64,000 bases of DNA from Franzmannia pantelleriensis (GCF_900102875.1 NZ_FNGH01000004.1:243666-307665); one strand, 5' to 3'; positions 52,540-63,356 are shown, counted from the first letter of the stretch. A program made the numbers and translations. The notes: a model not told the origin generated them from the letters alone.

Positions 52540-54489
52540 TCAGTTCCTGGCCAGCAACGAGGCGTCATAGCGCACGTTGCGCTCCGACGGGGTCAGCATC
52601 GCCACGCCGCGGCTATCACCGCCGTTGGCCAGGCTCTCGAAGATTACCCGGTAGGCGAGAACGGCTTGCACATAGTCGCGGGTCTCGCGGAACGGAATGC
52701 TCTCGACGAACAGGTCGAACTCCTCCGGCGCGTCGCGCAGCCAGCGGTCGACCCGACCGGGCCCGGCATTGTAGGCCGCGGCCGCGGCCAGGCGGTTGCC
52801 GCTGTAGCGATTGGTCATATCGCGAATATAGGTGCTGCCGAGGCGGATATTGAGCGCCGGGTCGAGCACGCCATAGGGCCCCGGGTCGCTGATGCCTAGC
52901 TGGCGGCTGAGTTGGGTGGCGGTGCCCGGCATGATCTGCATTAGGCCGCGAGCACCGGCCGGTGACAGTGCCTCGGTGTTATAGGCGCTTTCGCGGCGGG
53001 CGATGCCCATCAGCAAGTAGGGGTCGACCCCGGTCATGCGCCCCCAGTGCAGAAACTCCTCGTGGAAGGCCTGAGGGAAGCGCCACTCCAGCGCATCCCA
53101 CATCTGCCCAGTGATGGTGGTTTGAACCAGCTTGGCGTACCAGCCCTTGCGGTGGGCGTAGTCGGCCAGGGCATGGGCCTCCTGATTGCTGGCGCGAGCC
53201 ACGGCGGCATACCACTCGCTGTTGGCCAGGCCCTGCTCGCCGATACGCATCAGCGCTTCGGTGCGCTGTACCACCGGCCAGTCCGCGACTTCCTGGCGGT
53301 AGTCGTCGTTGAACGCAGCGCGCTCCATGTTGAGCTCATAGGGCTGGTCGAGGCGGTCAGCGGCGGCGAAGGCGAAGAAGCTGCGCCCCTGAGCAGAGCG
53401 CTCATAGGCGGCACGGGCCGCCTCGCTGTTGCCGAGCATCTCGTTGCTCCGCGCCAGCCAGTACTGCCAGCGGCTGTCGCTGAGGGTATCCTCGGGCATC
53501 CGTTCCAGCCAGCGGCGGGCGTCCTGCCAGTCGCGGTTTGCCAGGGCGTTGCGCACGCGTAGTTCATACAGGCTGCCGCTGACCAGGCGTGGTAGTGCGT
53601 CGTCGACCCAAGCGAGGTTCTGGCGCACGTCGCGGACCATCGAATAGAACGCCAGATCATGCTCGATGTCGTGACGGGCGTCGCTGTCGATGCTGAGGTG
53701 TGGCGCGATCTTGCGCCACGCCTCGAGCGCCGCCTCGGTATCGGCGCGGGTGAAACCATGCATGGCGGCGGCGAACATCGCACTGCTGCCGCGCCCCTGG
53801 GGGCCGACCTGCGCCGGCACCCGGGTTACCGCGGCGTAGTCGCCGCGCAGGCGATCCACGGCAGTGCGTGCCTCGTCCCAGTCGCTGCCGAGCAGGCGTC
53901 CGAGGTAGCTCATTAGGCCGCTCTCGCCGCTCTGCCAGGCCAGCATCTTGCGTGCCCAGATATCCTCGGCGCTGATCTCGCCGGTGGCGCGCAGGCGATC
54001 GAACAGGGTGTCGCAGGCCGACGGCTGTGAGTGCCCGACCATCCACAGCTCGCGGCCGCCCTCGGCGGCAGCGGCGGGGTCGCTGCCCAGCAGGGCGGTG
54101 TAGTAGTAGCACTGGCGCTCGCTGCCGCTGGGCACGCCGTCGCTGACGGCCAGCAGGCTGCCGAAGCGTCCGGCCTGGCCGTAGCGGCTCTGGGCTTGGC
54201 CGCGCATCCACTCGGCCAGCGGCGAGTCGGCGTGGCGCTCCATGTAGTCGAGAATCTGACCCGGTTCGGCCTGGGGCAGGCGCGCGCGCAGGCGGTGATA
54301 CTCGACGTAGCCGGCCAGCAGGTGATCGTCGATACCGGCGGCATCGACACGGCTCCACTCCTGATTGCGGGCCGCCTCGAGGGCGTCACGCATGGCTTGA
54401 TCGCGGCTCTGGTCGGCATGAAGTGGCAGACTCAGGGCCAGGGCGGTGAACAGGGTGACGACACCCCTGGCAAGACGGATATGCGGCAT
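52540..54489 (-). CDS. slt: Soluble lytic murein transglycosylase (Slt70 type)
   Basis: A 649-residue periplasmic enzyme that cleaves murein glycan strands between MurNAc and GlcNAc with 1,6-anhydro formation. A signal peptide (1-25, LSLPLHA) precedes a superhelical U-domain (about 30-460). The C-terminal lysozyme-like domain has the catalytic Glu in ARRESAYNTEALSPAGARG (about residue 499), GLMQIMPGTA and AAYNAGPGRVDRW. It matches E. coli Slt70 (645). It is convergent with the LysE gene and divergent from the thioesterase pair. Confidence 0.95.
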   Translation of the reverse strand: MPHIRLARGVVTLFTALALSLPLHADQSRDQAMRDALEAARNQEWSRVDAAGIDDHLLAGYVEYHRLRARLPQAEPGQILDYMERHADSPLAEWMRGQAQSRYGQAGRFGSLLAVSDGVPSGSERQCYYYTALLGSDPAAAAEGGRELWMVGHSQPSACDTLFDRLRATGEISAEDIWARKMLAWQSGESGLMSYLGRLLGSDWDEARTAVDRLRGDYAAVTRVPAQVGPQGRGSSAMFAAAMHGFTRADTEAALEAWRKIAPHLSIDSDARHDIEHDLAFYSMVRDVRQNLAWVDDALPRLVSGSLYELRVRNALANRDWQDARRWLERMPEDTLSDSRWQYWLARSNEMLGNSEAARAAYERSAQGRSFFAFAAADRLDQPYELNMERAAFNDDYRQEVADWPVVQRTEALMRIGEQGLANSEWYAAVARASNQEAHALADYAHRKGWYAKLVQTTITGQMWDALEWRFPQAFHEEFLHWGRMTGVDPYLLMGIARRESAYNTEALSPAGARGLMQIMPGTATQLSRQLGISDPGPYGVLDPALNIRLGSTYIRDMTNRYSGNRLAAAAAYNAGPGRVDRWLRDAPEEFDLFVESIPFRETRDYVQAVLAYRVIFESLANGGDSRGVAMLTPSERNVRYDASLLARN

Positions 54490-54688
54490 GACGGCGGTGC
54501 CTCTCGGTGCGTACGAACTCGACCCGTCTATCCTCGCCGATGCGACGCCCGCTGAGTAGTGTCGCGCAGCTGCGACAGGGGCATTCGAGTAGCCTGTAGG
54601 AGAAAGGCGGCTAAGGTCGACGTTGCCGACGCGCGCATTATGGCGCTAAATAACCTATACATACGTTTGAATAGCAGTCGAGGCAGCG

Positions 54689-55186
54689 ATGACCACCCAC
54701 GGTGAGCGCACACCCGAGGCCTGGCAGATGGCGCTGACGCGCTTCGTCCAGGTGATCCCACATACCCGTGACCTGGGGCTCGAAGTGGTCGAGGCCGCGC
54801 CGCCTAGGGTGACCATGCGCCTGCCGTGGCACGATGATCTGCTCGGTGACAGCCAGCGTGGGCTGGTCCATGGCGGCGTGCTGAGTATGCTGCTGGATAC
54901 CCTGTGCGGCTCGGCGGTGCTGTGTGGTCTGCCCGAGCCGGAGGTGTGTCCGACGCTGGATCTGCGGGTCGACCACTACCGCCCGGCGCTGGCCGGCCAC
55001 GACCTGCATGGTGAGGCCTGGGTGGTACGCATCTCCGAGTCGGTGGTGTTTACCGAGGGGCGGGTCTGGCAGCAGGCGGAACGCATCGTGGCGCGCGGTA
55101 TCGGCAACTTCGTGCGGCTGGGACCGCGCAATACGCCGCCGGGCTTTGCTGCGGCGCTGTTCGGGGAGGTGCCTGCGGATGTTTGA
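54689..55186 (+). CDS. PaaI-type hotdog thioesterase, first of a pair
   Basis: A 165-residue hotdog-fold protein, probably an acyl-CoA thioesterase. The conserved LVHGGVLSMLLDTLCGSAV (about 55-74) holds the catalytic acidic residue, followed by PTLDLRVDHYRPA. The gene overlaps the next one, a second hotdog protein, by 8 bases (ATG at 55179, stop at 55186). The pair may form a heteromer. Substrate unknown. Confidence 0.85.
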   Translation: MTTHGERTPEAWQMALTRFVQVIPHTRDLGLEVVEAAPPRVTMRLPWHDDLLGDSQRGLVHGGVLSMLLDTLCGSAVLCGLPEPEVCPTLDLRVDHYRPALAGHDLHGEAWVVRISESVVFTEGRVWQQAERIVARGIGNFVRLGPRNTPPGFAAALFGEVPADV

Positions 55187-55646
55187 ATCGTCCATTGCCA
55201 GCCAGTGGCTGGCTCACACCCGTGAAAGCGGCGACCTCGAGGCCTGGCTGGCGCTGATCCCGTATGCCCGACGCATCGGCGTCAGCGCCGAGATCGACGA
55301 GGATGGCGTGCTATTCCACCTTGCACCGCAGCAGGGCAACGTTGGCAATGTGCTGCTGCCGGCCCTGCACGGCGGGGTCGTGGCAGCCTTCATGGAAACT
55401 GCCGCCTCCCTGGACCTGATGCTGGCGACACGCGAGCCGCGGCTGCCCAAGATCATCGACTTCTCCATCGACTTCCTGCAGGCGACGCGGCTGGCGCCGA
55501 CCCAGGCGCGTTGTCGGCTGCTGCGTGAAGGCAAGCGCATGGCCAATGTCCAGGTCACGGCCTGGCAGCAGAGCGCAAGCCAGCCGGTGGCCACGGCGCG
55601 GCTACACTTCGCACTGGCTGATCCGGATCAATCTCACGACGCTTGA
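55179..55646 (+). CDS. PaaI-type hotdog thioesterase, second of a pair
   Basis: A 155-residue hotdog-fold protein. The helix motif LPALHGGVVAAFMETAASLDLM (about 64-85) parallels that of the upstream protein, followed by PKIIDFSIDFLQATRL. The two share fold but little sequence, so this is an old duplication or a pairing of paralogues. Its stop codon lies inside the htpG heat-shock promoter. GAGG precedes the start, within the end of the first gene. Confidence 0.85.
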   Translation: MFESSIASQWLAHTRESGDLEAWLALIPYARRIGVSAEIDEDGVLFHLAPQQGNVGNVLLPALHGGVVAAFMETAASLDLMLATREPRLPKIIDFSIDFLQATRLAPTQARCRLLREGKRMANVQVTAWQQSASQPVATARLHFALADPDQSHDA

Positions 55647-55669
55647 AAAGCGCAGGCTGAGCCCCATAT
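55642..55669 (+). promoter_or_regulatory. Sigma-32 (heat-shock) promoter of htpG
   Basis: CTTGAAA (55642-55648), a 13-base spacer and CCCCATAT (55662-55669) match the RpoH consensus completely. Transcription would start near 55677, 62 bases before the htpG ATG. The TGA of the preceding thioesterase gene lies inside the -35 element. Confidence 0.85.
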
Positions 55670-55738
55670 CACGATCACGTTATGACCCGGCGCCGAGAGG
55701 CTGCCAATTTTCACTGTGATCCTATGAGGGCTCGTTCC

Positions 55739-57643
55739 ATGGCCACTGCCACTCAAGAAGAAACCCTGGGTTTTCAGACCGAGGTCAAGCAGCTGCTGCA
55801 TCTGATGATCCACTCCCTGTATTCCAACCGGGAGATCTTCCTGCGTGAGCTGATTTCCAATGCTGCCGACGCCTGCGACAAGCTGCGCTATGAGGCGCTG
55901 GACAACGATGCGCTGTACGAGGACGACAGCGAGCTGCGCGTCGAGATCGAGGTCGATGCTGACGCCAACACCGTGACCCTGCGCGACAGCGGCATCGGCA
56001 TGAGCCGCGACGAGGTGATCAAGAACCTCGGCACCATTGCCCGCAGCGGCACCGCTGAGTTCCTCCAGCAGCTCTCCGGCGAACAGCAGAAGGATGCCAA
56101 GCTGATCGGTCAGTTTGGGGTCGGCTTCTATTCCGCGTTCATCGTCTCCGATGAGGTCACCGTGCGCACCCGTCGTGCCGGGGAGCCGAGCGAGGCCGGC
56201 ATCGAGTGGCGCTCCAAGGGCGAGGGCGAATTCACCATCGCCGAGATCGACCGTCCCGTCCGCGGCACCGAGATCGTGCTGCAATTGAAGGAGGACGCCA
56301 AGGAGTTCGCCGACGACTTCCGGCTCAAGAGCCTGGTACGCAAGTACTCCGACCATATCGACGTGCCGGTGCGCATGCCCAAGGTCGAGTCCGCCAAGGA
56401 CGACGACGGCAACCCCATCGAGGGCAGCGACGTCACCACCTGGGAGACCGTCAACGAGGCCACCGCGCTGTGGGTGCGACCCAAGAGCGACCTCAGCGAC
56501 GACGACTACAAGGCCTTCTACAAGCACGTCGCCCACGACTTCAGCGATCCGCTGACCTGGAGCCACAACAAGGTCGAGGGCAAGCTCGAGTACACCAGCC
56601 TGCTGTATGTGCCGGGACGTGCGCCTTTCGATCTGTATGAGCGTGACGGCGCCCGCGGCGTCAAGCTCTACGTGCAGCGCGTGTTCATCATGGACGACGC
56701 CGAGCAGTTCCTGCCGCTCTACCTGCGCTTCATCAAGGGCGTGGTGGACACCAAGGACCTGTCGCTCAACGTCTCCCGTGAGCTGCTGCAGCAGGACCCG
56801 CAGGTCGAGAAGATGAAGAGCGCGCTGACCAAGCGCTCGCTGGACATGCTCAAGAAGCTGGCCAAGGACGACGAGGCCTACCAGACCTTCTGGAACACCT
56901 TCGGCAGCGTGCTCAAGGAGGGCCCCGCCGAGGACTACGCCAACCGCGACAAGATCGCCGGGCTGCTGCGCTTTGCCACCACCCATACCGACAGCACCAC
57001 CCAGGATCAGTCGCTGGCGGCCTATGTCGAGCGCATGCAGGAAGGTCAGCAGAAGATCTACTACATCGTTGCCGACAGCTTCAATGCGGCCAAGAACAGC
57101 CCGCATCTCGAGATCTTCCGCAAGAAGGGCATCGAGGTACTGCTGCTCTCCGACCGCATCGACGAGTGGCTGATGAGCCACCTCACCGAGTTCGATGGCA
57201 AGTCCTTCGTCGATGTGGCCAAGGGCGAGCTGGATCTCGGCGAGATCGAGGGTGAAGAGGAGAAGAAGGCTCAGGAGGAGACCGCCAAGGCCAAGGAGGA
57301 CCTGCTCAAGCGCGTCAAGGACGCACTGGGTGAGGAAATCCAGGAGGTCAAGGTCACCCATCGCCTGACCGATTCACCGGCCTGCGTGGTACTGCCGGAG
57401 AACGAAATGGGCTTCCAGATGCGCCGTATCATGGAAGCCGCCGGCCAGCCGCTGCCGGAGGTCAAGCCGATCCTCGAACTCAACCCCGAGCACCCGCTGG
57501 TGAGCCGTCTGGAGAGTGCCGAGGGCGACGCCTTCGGCGATCTGGCGCGGATCCTGCTCGACCAGGCGATCATCGCCGAGGGAGGGCATCTCGACGATCC
57601 GGCGGCCTACGTCAAGCGCCTCAACGCACTGCTCACCGCCTGA
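55739..57643 (+). CDS. htpG: Molecular chaperone HtpG (Hsp90)
   Basis: A 634-residue bacterial Hsp90. The N-terminal GHKL ATPase has [39 protein letters not shown] (with the catalytic Glu), DSGIGM and [11 protein letters not shown]. The middle domain starts at about 230 and the C-terminal dimer domain ends at residue 634. The ATG at 55739 follows GAGGG and agrees with the family; the in-frame extension reaches into the promoter. A dedicated heat-shock promoter and a strong terminator bracket the gene. Confidence 0.97.
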   Translation: MATATQEETLGFQTEVKQLLHLMIHSLYSNREIFLRELISNAADACDKLRYEALDNDALYEDDSELRVEIEVDADANTVTLRDSGIGMSRDEVIKNLGTIARSGTAEFLQQLSGEQQKDAKLIGQFGVGFYSAFIVSDEVTVRTRRAGEPSEAGIEWRSKGEGEFTIAEIDRPVRGTEIVLQLKEDAKEFADDFRLKSLVRKYSDHIDVPVRMPKVESAKDDDGNPIEGSDVTTWETVNEATALWVRPKSDLSDDDYKAFYKHVAHDFSDPLTWSHNKVEGKLEYTSLLYVPGRAPFDLYERDGARGVKLYVQRVFIMDDAEQFLPLYLRFIKGVVDTKDLSLNVSRELLQQDPQVEKMKSALTKRSLDMLKKLAKDDEAYQTFWNTFGSVLKEGPAEDYANRDKIAGLLRFATTHTDSTTQDQSLAAYVERMQEGQQKIYYIVADSFNAAKNSPHLEIFRKKGIEVLLLSDRIDEWLMSHLTEFDGKSFVDVAKGELDLGEIEGEEEKKAQEETAKAKEDLLKRVKDALGEEIQEVKVTHRLTDSPACVVLPENEMGFQMRRIMEAAGQPLPEVKPILELNPEHPLVSRLESAEGDAFGDLARILLDQAIIAEGGHLDDPAAYVKRLNALLTA

Positions 57644-57662
57644 TCGCGTCTCGCTAGCAGCG

Positions 57663-57698
57663 AAAACCTCGCCGGCCCCGTGCCGGCGAGGTTTTTTT
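57663..57698 (+). terminator. Intrinsic terminator of htpG
   Basis: CCTCGCCGGC-CCCGT-GCCGGCGAGG, a 10-bp perfect stem, preceded by AAAA and followed by seven Ts. Confidence 0.93.
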
Positions 57699-57805
57699 GC
57701 GTCTGGGCCCAGGCTGGCGCGTAGCCAACGCGGCGTTGGCGGGGCGGCCGGCAGAGTCGCCGTTCAACGCCTATGCTGCAGTGAACCCCAGCCAGAGGCA
57801 GCGCT

Positions 57806-58405
57806 ATGAATCGTCAGGTCGGCCAGACCAAGCTACGCATCTGCGATGCCCGCGACGAAGGCGCGGCGTTGATGATCATCGATGTTCAACAGGCCATCGA
57901 CGACACCCGCTACTGGGGCGAGCGCAACAACCCTGATATGGAGGAGCGGCTGGCCGATCTGCTGGCCTGCTGGCGCGGCGGCAATGGCCATGTCGTGCAC
58001 GTGCGGCACTTTTCGCGAACGCCACGCTCCCCATATCGTTCCGGCCAGCCCGGCGCCGACTTCAAGGCGTGCGTGATGCCGCGACAGGGCGAGCGCGTGG
58101 TTACCAAGCACGTCAGCAGCGCTTTCGTCGGTACCGACCTCGAAAGCTGGCTGCGCCGTCACGGCGTGGCGCGTCTGGTCGTGGCCGGTGTCGCCACGGC
58201 GCATTCGGTGAGTACTACGGTGCGGCATGCTGCCTGTCTCGATTTTGGTGTCAGCGTGGTCGCCGACGCCTGCGCCACCTTCGCGGTGGAGGATCGCCAC
58301 GGTCAGCGTTGGCAGGCCGATGAGGTTCACCGCTTGAATCTGGCACTGCTCGACGGCGAGTATGCACATATCGCCTCGACGTTCGAGGTCGTCAGACACT
58401 ATTGA
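57806..58405 (+). CDS. Isochorismatase-like hydrolase with a changed nucleophile
   Basis: A 199-residue cysteine-hydrolase fold protein. Of the usual triad, Asp is present as D26 (MIIDVQQ) and Lys as K101 (VVTKHVSSAF). The cysteine position in the signature GxxTxxCV is serine (S134, GVATAHSVSTT). Isochorismatase proper also lacks the Cys, so activity is not excluded, but an amidase-type thiol mechanism is. It stands alone between htpG and pntA. Substrate unknown. Confidence 0.85.
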   Translation: MNRQVGQTKLRICDARDEGAALMIIDVQQAIDDTRYWGERNNPDMEERLADLLACWRGGNGHVVHVRHFSRTPRSPYRSGQPGADFKACVMPRQGERVVTKHVSSAFVGTDLESWLRRHGVARLVVAGVATAHSVSTTVRHAACLDFGVSVVADACATFAVEDRHGQRWQADEVHRLNLALLDGEYAHIASTFEVVRHY

Positions 58406-58522
58406 CGGACGAGTGTCGCTTCATTACTCAGAACAAAACGCCATCACACCTAGGCTTGTACGCAACGTCGGCGAGCACGGGACGTTTTCGTACCAAACCT
58501 AGCCTCGATAACAAGGAGGGGA

Positions 58523-60100
58523 ATGCACGTGAAGATTGGAGCACCCAAGGAGACGTTTGCCGGGGAGGCCCGAGTGGCCCTAACCCCGGAGAGCGCGTCA
58601 CATATTCAAAAACTCGGCCATGAATGCCTGATCGAGAGCGGCGCTGGCCTGGCCGCCGGCTTCAATGACGACGCCTATCGCGACGCCGGCGTGACCGTGG
58701 TCGACAACGCCGAGGCGCTATGGCGCGACGCCGAGGTGGTGATCAAGGTGCGCGAGCCCTCCGAAACCGAGGCCGACCTGCTGCACGAGGGGCAGACCCT
58801 GATCAGCTTCTTCTGGCCGGCCCAGCAGGAAGCGCTGCTCGAGCGCTGCCGGGCCACCGGTGCCAGCGTGATCGCCATGGACATGGTGCCGCGCATTTCG
58901 CGGGCCCAGAAGATGGACGCGCTCTCCTCGATGGCCAACATCGCCGGCTACCGAGCGGTGATCGAGGCCGGCAATAACTTTGGGCGCTTCTTCACCGGCC
59001 AGGTGACCGCTGCCGGCAAGGTGCCGCCAGCCAAGGTGCTGGTGATCGGTGCCGGGGTGGCAGGGCTTGCCGCTATCGGCACGGCGACCAGTCTTGGTGC
59101 CGTGGTGCGTGCCTTCGATGTGCGCCCCGAGGTGGCCGAGCAGATCGAATCCATGGGTGCCGAGTTCCTGTTCCTCGATTTCGAGGACAGCGCCGATGGC
59201 TCGGAGAGTGGCGGCTATGCCAAGCCGTCGAGCCCCGAATTTCGCGAGAAGCAGTTGGCACTGTTCCGTGAGCAGGCGCCGGAGGTGGACATCGTCATTA
59301 CCACCGCGCTGATTCCCGGCCAGCCGGCCCCCAAGCTGTGGCTCGAGGACATGGTCGCGGCCATGAAACCCGGCTCGGTGATCGTCGACCTGGCCGCCGA
59401 GAAGGGCGGCAACTGCGATCTGACCCAGCCCGATGAGCGCGTGGTGAGCGACAACGGTGTGGTCGTGGTCGGCTACACCGACTTCCCGTCGCGCATGGCC
59501 ACCCAGGCTTCGCTGCTCTACGCCACTAACGTGCGCCACATGCTCACCGACCTGACGCCGGAGAAGGATGGTGCCATCGTCCACGACATGGAGGATGACG
59601 TGATCCGCGGCGCCACGGTGACCCACCAGGGTGAGGTGACCTTTCCGCCGCCGCCGCCCAAGGTCAAGGCGATTGCCGCGGCCAAGCCCAAGCCCAAGGA
59701 GAAAGCCCCCACCCCGGAGGAGAAGAAGGCCGCCGAACTGGCGACCTTCAAGGCCCAGACCAAGCGTCAGCTGACTTTGCTCGGCGCCGGCGGGGCGCTG
59801 ATGCTGCTGCTCGGACAGATCGCTCCGGCCTCGTTCATGCAGCACCTGATCGTCTTTGTGCTGGCCTGCTTCGTCGGCTTCCAGGTGATCTGGAACGTCA
59901 GCCACTCCCTGCATACGCCGCTGATGGCAGTCACTAACGCCATTTCGGGGATCATCATCCTCGGCGCAGTGCTGCAGATCGGCTCGGGTAACTGGGTCGT
60001 GGTGGTGCTGGCGGCGATCTCGGTGCTGATCGCCACCATCAATATCGTGGGCGGCTTCCTGGTGACACGCCGGATGCTGGCCATGTTCCAGAAATCCTGA
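58523..60100 (+). CDS. pntA: NAD(P) transhydrogenase subunit alpha
   Basis: A 525-residue subunit of the proton-pumping transhydrogenase, which reduces NADP+ with NADH using the proton gradient. The N-terminal NAD(H) domain I ([20 protein letters not shown], then [20 protein letters not shown]) runs to about 385. A Lys/Pro-rich linker leads to four C-terminal helices (about 415-520). It starts at ATG 58523 with AGGAGGGG upstream; GTG at 58529 is an alternative. PntB follows 16 bases later. Confidence 0.95.
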   Translation: MHVKIGAPKETFAGEARVALTPESASHIQKLGHECLIESGAGLAAGFNDDAYRDAGVTVVDNAEALWRDAEVVIKVREPSETEADLLHEGQTLISFFWPAQQEALLERCRATGASVIAMDMVPRISRAQKMDALSSMANIAGYRAVIEAGNNFGRFFTGQVTAAGKVPPAKVLVIGAGVAGLAAIGTATSLGAVVRAFDVRPEVAEQIESMGAEFLFLDFEDSADGSESGGYAKPSSPEFREKQLALFREQAPEVDIVITTALIPGQPAPKLWLEDMVAAMKPGSVIVDLAAEKGGNCDLTQPDERVVSDNGVVVVGYTDFPSRMATQASLLYATNVRHMLTDLTPEKDGAIVHDMEDDVIRGATVTHQGEVTFPPPPPKVKAIAAAKPKPKEKAPTPEEKKAAELATFKAQTKRQLTLLGAGGALMLLLGQIAPASFMQHLIVFVLACFVGFQVIWNVSHSLHTPLMAVTNAISGIIILGAVLQIGSGNWVVVVLAAISVLIATINIVGGFLVTRRMLAMFQKS

Positions 60101-60116
60101 GCGGCGGAGACAGACT

Positions 60117-61559
60117 ATGTTGGGTCAAGGATTCGTATCTGCCGCGGCGATTGCGGCGAGTGTGCTGTTCGTCCTGTCACTGGGCGGGCTGAGTAATCAA
60201 GAAAAGGCCAAGCGGGCGGTGTGGTATGGCATCGTCGGCATGGCACTGGCGGTGGTGTTCACCGCCCTGGGGCCCGGCATCGGCGCCTACTGGCTGATGC
60301 TTCCGATGATCATCGCTGGCTCGGTGATCGGCTGGCGGGTCGCCAAACGGGTAGCGATGACCGAGATGCCGCAGCTGGTGGCGGCGCTTCACAGCTTCGT
60401 CGGCCTGGCCGCGGTATTCGTGGCCTGGAGTGCCGACCTGGAGCGGCGCCGGGTGCTGGCGGTGCGCGCTACCGAGGGCGTGACTGAAGAGTTCTCGGCC
60501 TTTGCCGCGCTGGTCGCCACCAAGGCGCCGGACGAGCTGACCTTCCTGCAGCTCGAAGTGGTGTTCGCCATCTTCATCGGCGCGGTGACCTTCACCGGCT
60601 CGGTGATCGCCTTTGGCAAGCTGGCCGGCAAGGTCGACGGCAAGCCCAAGCAGCTGCCGGGTGGGCACCTGCTCAACGCGGTGGCAGCCGGGCTATGTTT
60701 GCTGCTGGCCATCGCCTATGTGGCCGGGGCAGGCTTCTGGACGCTGCTTATTCTGGCTGCGCTGTCGTTCTTCATCGGCTACCACCTGATCATGGGCATC
60801 GGCGGCGCCGACATGCCGGTGGTGGTCTCGATGCTCAACAGCTACTCCGGCTGGGCGGCGGCGGCGATCGGCTTCACCCTCTCCAATGACCTGCTGATCG
60901 TCACCGGGGCGCTGGTTGGCTCCAGCGGGGCGATTCTCTCCTACATCATGTGCAAGGCGATGAACCGCGATTTCCTCAGCGTGATCCTGGGTGGCTTTGG
61001 CGGCACCAGCGGACCCGCGGCGGAGATCGAAGGCGAGCAGGTGGCCATCGACGCCGGTGGGGTGGCCGCGGCACTCAACAACGCCGACAGCGTGGTCATC
61101 GTGCCGGGCTACGGCATGGCAGTGGCCCAGGCGCAGAACGCGGTGAGCGAGTTGACCCGCAAGCTGCGTGCCGCGGGAAAGGAGGTGCGCTTCGCTATCC
61201 ATCCGGTGGCCGGGCGTCTCCCAGGGCATATGAATGTGCTGCTGGCCGAGGCCAAGGTGCCTTACGATATCGTGCTGGAGATGGACGAGATCAATGACGA
61301 TTTCCCCAATACCGACGTGGCGATCGTCATCGGCTCCAACGACATCGTCAATCCCGCTGCCCAGGAGGATCCCAACAGTCCCATCGCCGGCATGCCGGTG
61401 CTAGAGGTGTGGCGCTCACGGGTCGTGTTCGTGTGCAAGCGCGGCCAGGGCACCGGCTACTCGGGGATCGAGAACCCGCTGTTCTTCAAGGAAAACACGC
61501 GGATGCTCTACGGCGACGCCCGGGACAGCATCGATACCCTGATCCCATTGATCGAATAA
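60117..61559 (+). CDS. pntB: NAD(P) transhydrogenase subunit beta
   Basis: A 480-residue partner of PntA. About eight to nine N-terminal membrane helices (to about 270) form the proton channel domain, with a conserved His in [17 protein letters not shown]. The C-terminal NADP(H) domain III has [34 protein letters not shown] and [11 protein letters not shown]. Subunit order and close spacing are those of pntAB. A terminator follows. Confidence 0.96.
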   Translation: MLGQGFVSAAAIAASVLFVLSLGGLSNQEKAKRAVWYGIVGMALAVVFTALGPGIGAYWLMLPMIIAGSVIGWRVAKRVAMTEMPQLVAALHSFVGLAAVFVAWSADLERRRVLAVRATEGVTEEFSAFAALVATKAPDELTFLQLEVVFAIFIGAVTFTGSVIAFGKLAGKVDGKPKQLPGGHLLNAVAAGLCLLLAIAYVAGAGFWTLLILAALSFFIGYHLIMGIGGADMPVVVSMLNSYSGWAAAAIGFTLSNDLLIVTGALVGSSGAILSYIMCKAMNRDFLSVILGGFGGTSGPAAEIEGEQVAIDAGGVAAALNNADSVVIVPGYGMAVAQAQNAVSELTRKLRAAGKEVRFAIHPVAGRLPGHMNVLLAEAKVPYDIVLEMDEINDDFPNTDVAIVIGSNDIVNPAAQEDPNSPIAGMPVLEVWRSRVVFVCKRGQGTGYSGIENPLFFKENTRMLYGDARDSIDTLIPLIE

Positions 61560-61587
61560 GGCGCCGTGCCGCGACCTTTTGCCTACC

Positions 61588-61612
61588 AACGCCCCTTTCG
61601 AGGGGCGTTTTT
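61588..61612 (+). terminator. Intrinsic terminator of pntAB
   Basis: AACGCCCCT-TTCG-AGGGGCGTT, a 9-bp perfect stem with a UUCG loop, followed by TTT. Confidence 0.88.
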
Positions 61613-61659
61613 GGTTACCATGCGGCATAACGTCAACCTCAATAGGCTCAGAGGCGATC

Positions 61660-62727
61660 ATGTCACAACAACCCACGCGGGTGGCGGTGCTCGGCGGCGG
61701 CAGCTTTGGTACTGCGCTAGCCAGCATCGCCGCCGACAACGGCTGTACGGTACGCCAGTGGCTGCGCGATGCGGCACTGGTTGAGGAGATCAACCGTGAT
61801 CAGCGCAACTCACGCTATCTGCCTGACTACGCCATCAACCCGGCGGTGCACGCCAGCACCGACATGGCCGAGGTGCTCGATGGGGCCGAGCTGGTGCTGG
61901 TGGCGATCCCCTCCAAGGCGTTTCGCGAGGTGGTGCGCCAGGCGCGCCCCTATCTGAACGCCGAGCAGATCCTGGTCAGCACCACCAAGGGCATCCAGCA
62001 GGAGGGCTTCAAGCTGATGAGCCAGATCCTCGAGGAGGAGACCGGCTTCGTGCATATCGGCGTGCTCTCGGGGCCCAACCTGGCCTCCGAAGTCGCTCAA
62101 AAGCAGCTCACCGCCACGGTGATCGCCAGCGATGACGACCTGACCCGGGCGCGGGTACAGAGCGTGCTGGGCTGCGACTATTTTCGGGTCTATGCCAGTA
62201 ACGACCGCTATGGGGTCGAACTGGGCGGTGCGCTCAAGAATATCTATGCCATTGCCGCCGGCATGGCCGCAGCGCTTGGCATGGGCGAGAACACCCGCAG
62301 CATGCTGATGACCCGGGCGCTGGCCGAGATGAGCCGCTTCGCCGTGGAGCAGGGCGCCAACCCCATGACCTTCCTGGGGCTGGCCGGGGTCGGCGACCTG
62401 ATCGTCACCTGTTCTTCCAGCCTGTCGCGCAACTACCGGGTCGGGTATGCGCTGGGCGAAGGGCGGACCCTGGATGAGGCCGTCGAGGCGCTCGGGCAGG
62501 TCGCCGAAGGCGTCAACACCGTGCGACTGGTGCGCGACAAGGCGCACGCCGAGGGCATCTACATGCCGCTGGCCGAAGGTCTCTACCAGGTACTGTTCAA
62601 CGACGTGCCGGCGCGTCAGATGGCCAAGATGCTGATGCAGGGCGAGCAGAGCAGCGACGTCGAGTTCATCCTCTCCCGCGAGGACGTCAAGCAGGCGCGT
62701 CGCCGGGAGGCCCAGGATGGCGACTGA
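61660..62727 (+). CDS. gpsA: Glycerol-3-phosphate dehydrogenase [NAD(P)+]
   Basis: A 355-residue cytoplasmic enzyme that reduces dihydroxyacetone phosphate to sn-glycerol-3-phosphate for phospholipid synthesis. The dinucleotide site is [10 protein letters not shown] (12-21), the catalytic lysine is K193 in [13 protein letters not shown], and [14 protein letters not shown] is the other family block. The ATG at 61660 follows GAGG; upstream in-frame codons run back into the pntAB terminator. It overlaps sixA by 11 bases. Confidence 0.96.
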   Translation: MSQQPTRVAVLGGGSFGTALASIAADNGCTVRQWLRDAALVEEINRDQRNSRYLPDYAINPAVHASTDMAEVLDGAELVLVAIPSKAFREVVRQARPYLNAEQILVSTTKGIQQEGFKLMSQILEEETGFVHIGVLSGPNLASEVAQKQLTATVIASDDDLTRARVQSVLGCDYFRVYASNDRYGVELGGALKNIYAIAAGMAAALGMGENTRSMLMTRALAEMSRFAVEQGANPMTFLGLAGVGDLIVTCSSSLSRNYRVGYALGEGRTLDEAVEALGQVAEGVNTVRLVRDKAHAEGIYMPLAEGLYQVLFNDVPARQMAKMLMQGEQSSDVEFILSREDVKQARRREAQDGD

Positions 62728-63202
62728 ACGGCTGTGGATCATGCGCCATGGCGAAGCCGGCCACGGCGTGCCGGATGCCGCACGGCGGCTCACATCGCGT
62801 GGCGAAGCCGAGGTACAGCGCATGGCTGCCTGGCTGGCCGAGGAGCTGAGCGACGCCGAGCGTCTTGCGCTACGCATCGTCGCCAGCCCCTTCACCCGCG
62901 CCCAGCAGAGTGCCGCGCTGGTGGCCGAGACGCTGGGCGGTGAGCTCGACACCCTGGACGGCATTACGCCGGATGACGCACCGATGCCCGTCATCGACTG
63001 GCTGCAGGCCAACGCCGGCCGACCGCTGCTGCTGGTCAGCCATATGCCGCTGGTTGGCGATCTCACCACCTGCCTGGTCGAAGGACCGCGCGGCCGCGGG
63101 CTAGGCTTTGCTACGGCGGCGGTTGCCAGCCTAGAAGCCGACGTATGGGCTGCCGGCTGTGCCACGCTTCGCGGCCTGACGACGCCTGGCGAGCTTGGCT
63201 GA
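62717..63202 (+). CDS. sixA: Phosphohistidine phosphatase SixA
   Basis: A 161-residue histidine phosphatase. The catalytic RHG motif lies at 10-12 (IMRHGEAGH). The second histidine is in [12 protein letters not shown], with the SixA-specific [10 protein letters not shown] between. SixA removes phosphate from phosphohistidine domains, for example in the nitrogen phosphotransferase system. The start is inside the end of gpsA, so the two are translationally coupled. Confidence 0.92.
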   Translation: MATERLWIMRHGEAGHGVPDAARRLTSRGEAEVQRMAAWLAEELSDAERLALRIVASPFTRAQQSAALVAETLGGELDTLDGITPDDAPMPVIDWLQANAGRPLLLVSHMPLVGDLTTCLVEGPRGRGLGFATAAVASLEADVWAAGCATLRGLTTPGELG

Positions 63203-63335
63203 GCGCAGGCCAGATCCGCTGCCCGCCGGCGCTACCATGCCGCTGGTGGGCTTTGTCGACCTGCAGTGTTCGGTTAAACTTTAGTCGGAAATTACCTCCC
63301 TCCCGCTTGTTCGCTACCGCCAAAGTCTCTAGCTT

Positions 63336-63356
63336 GTATGTTGTATGATGTATGAC
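63336..63356. promoter_or_regulatory. Triple 7-bp direct repeat upstream of kdgD
   Basis: GTATGTT, GTATGAT and GTATGAC follow each other without gaps, 66 bases before the kdgD start. The pattern looks like a regulator-binding site, for example for a GntR-type sugar-acid regulator, but no family can be assigned. Confidence 0.4.
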
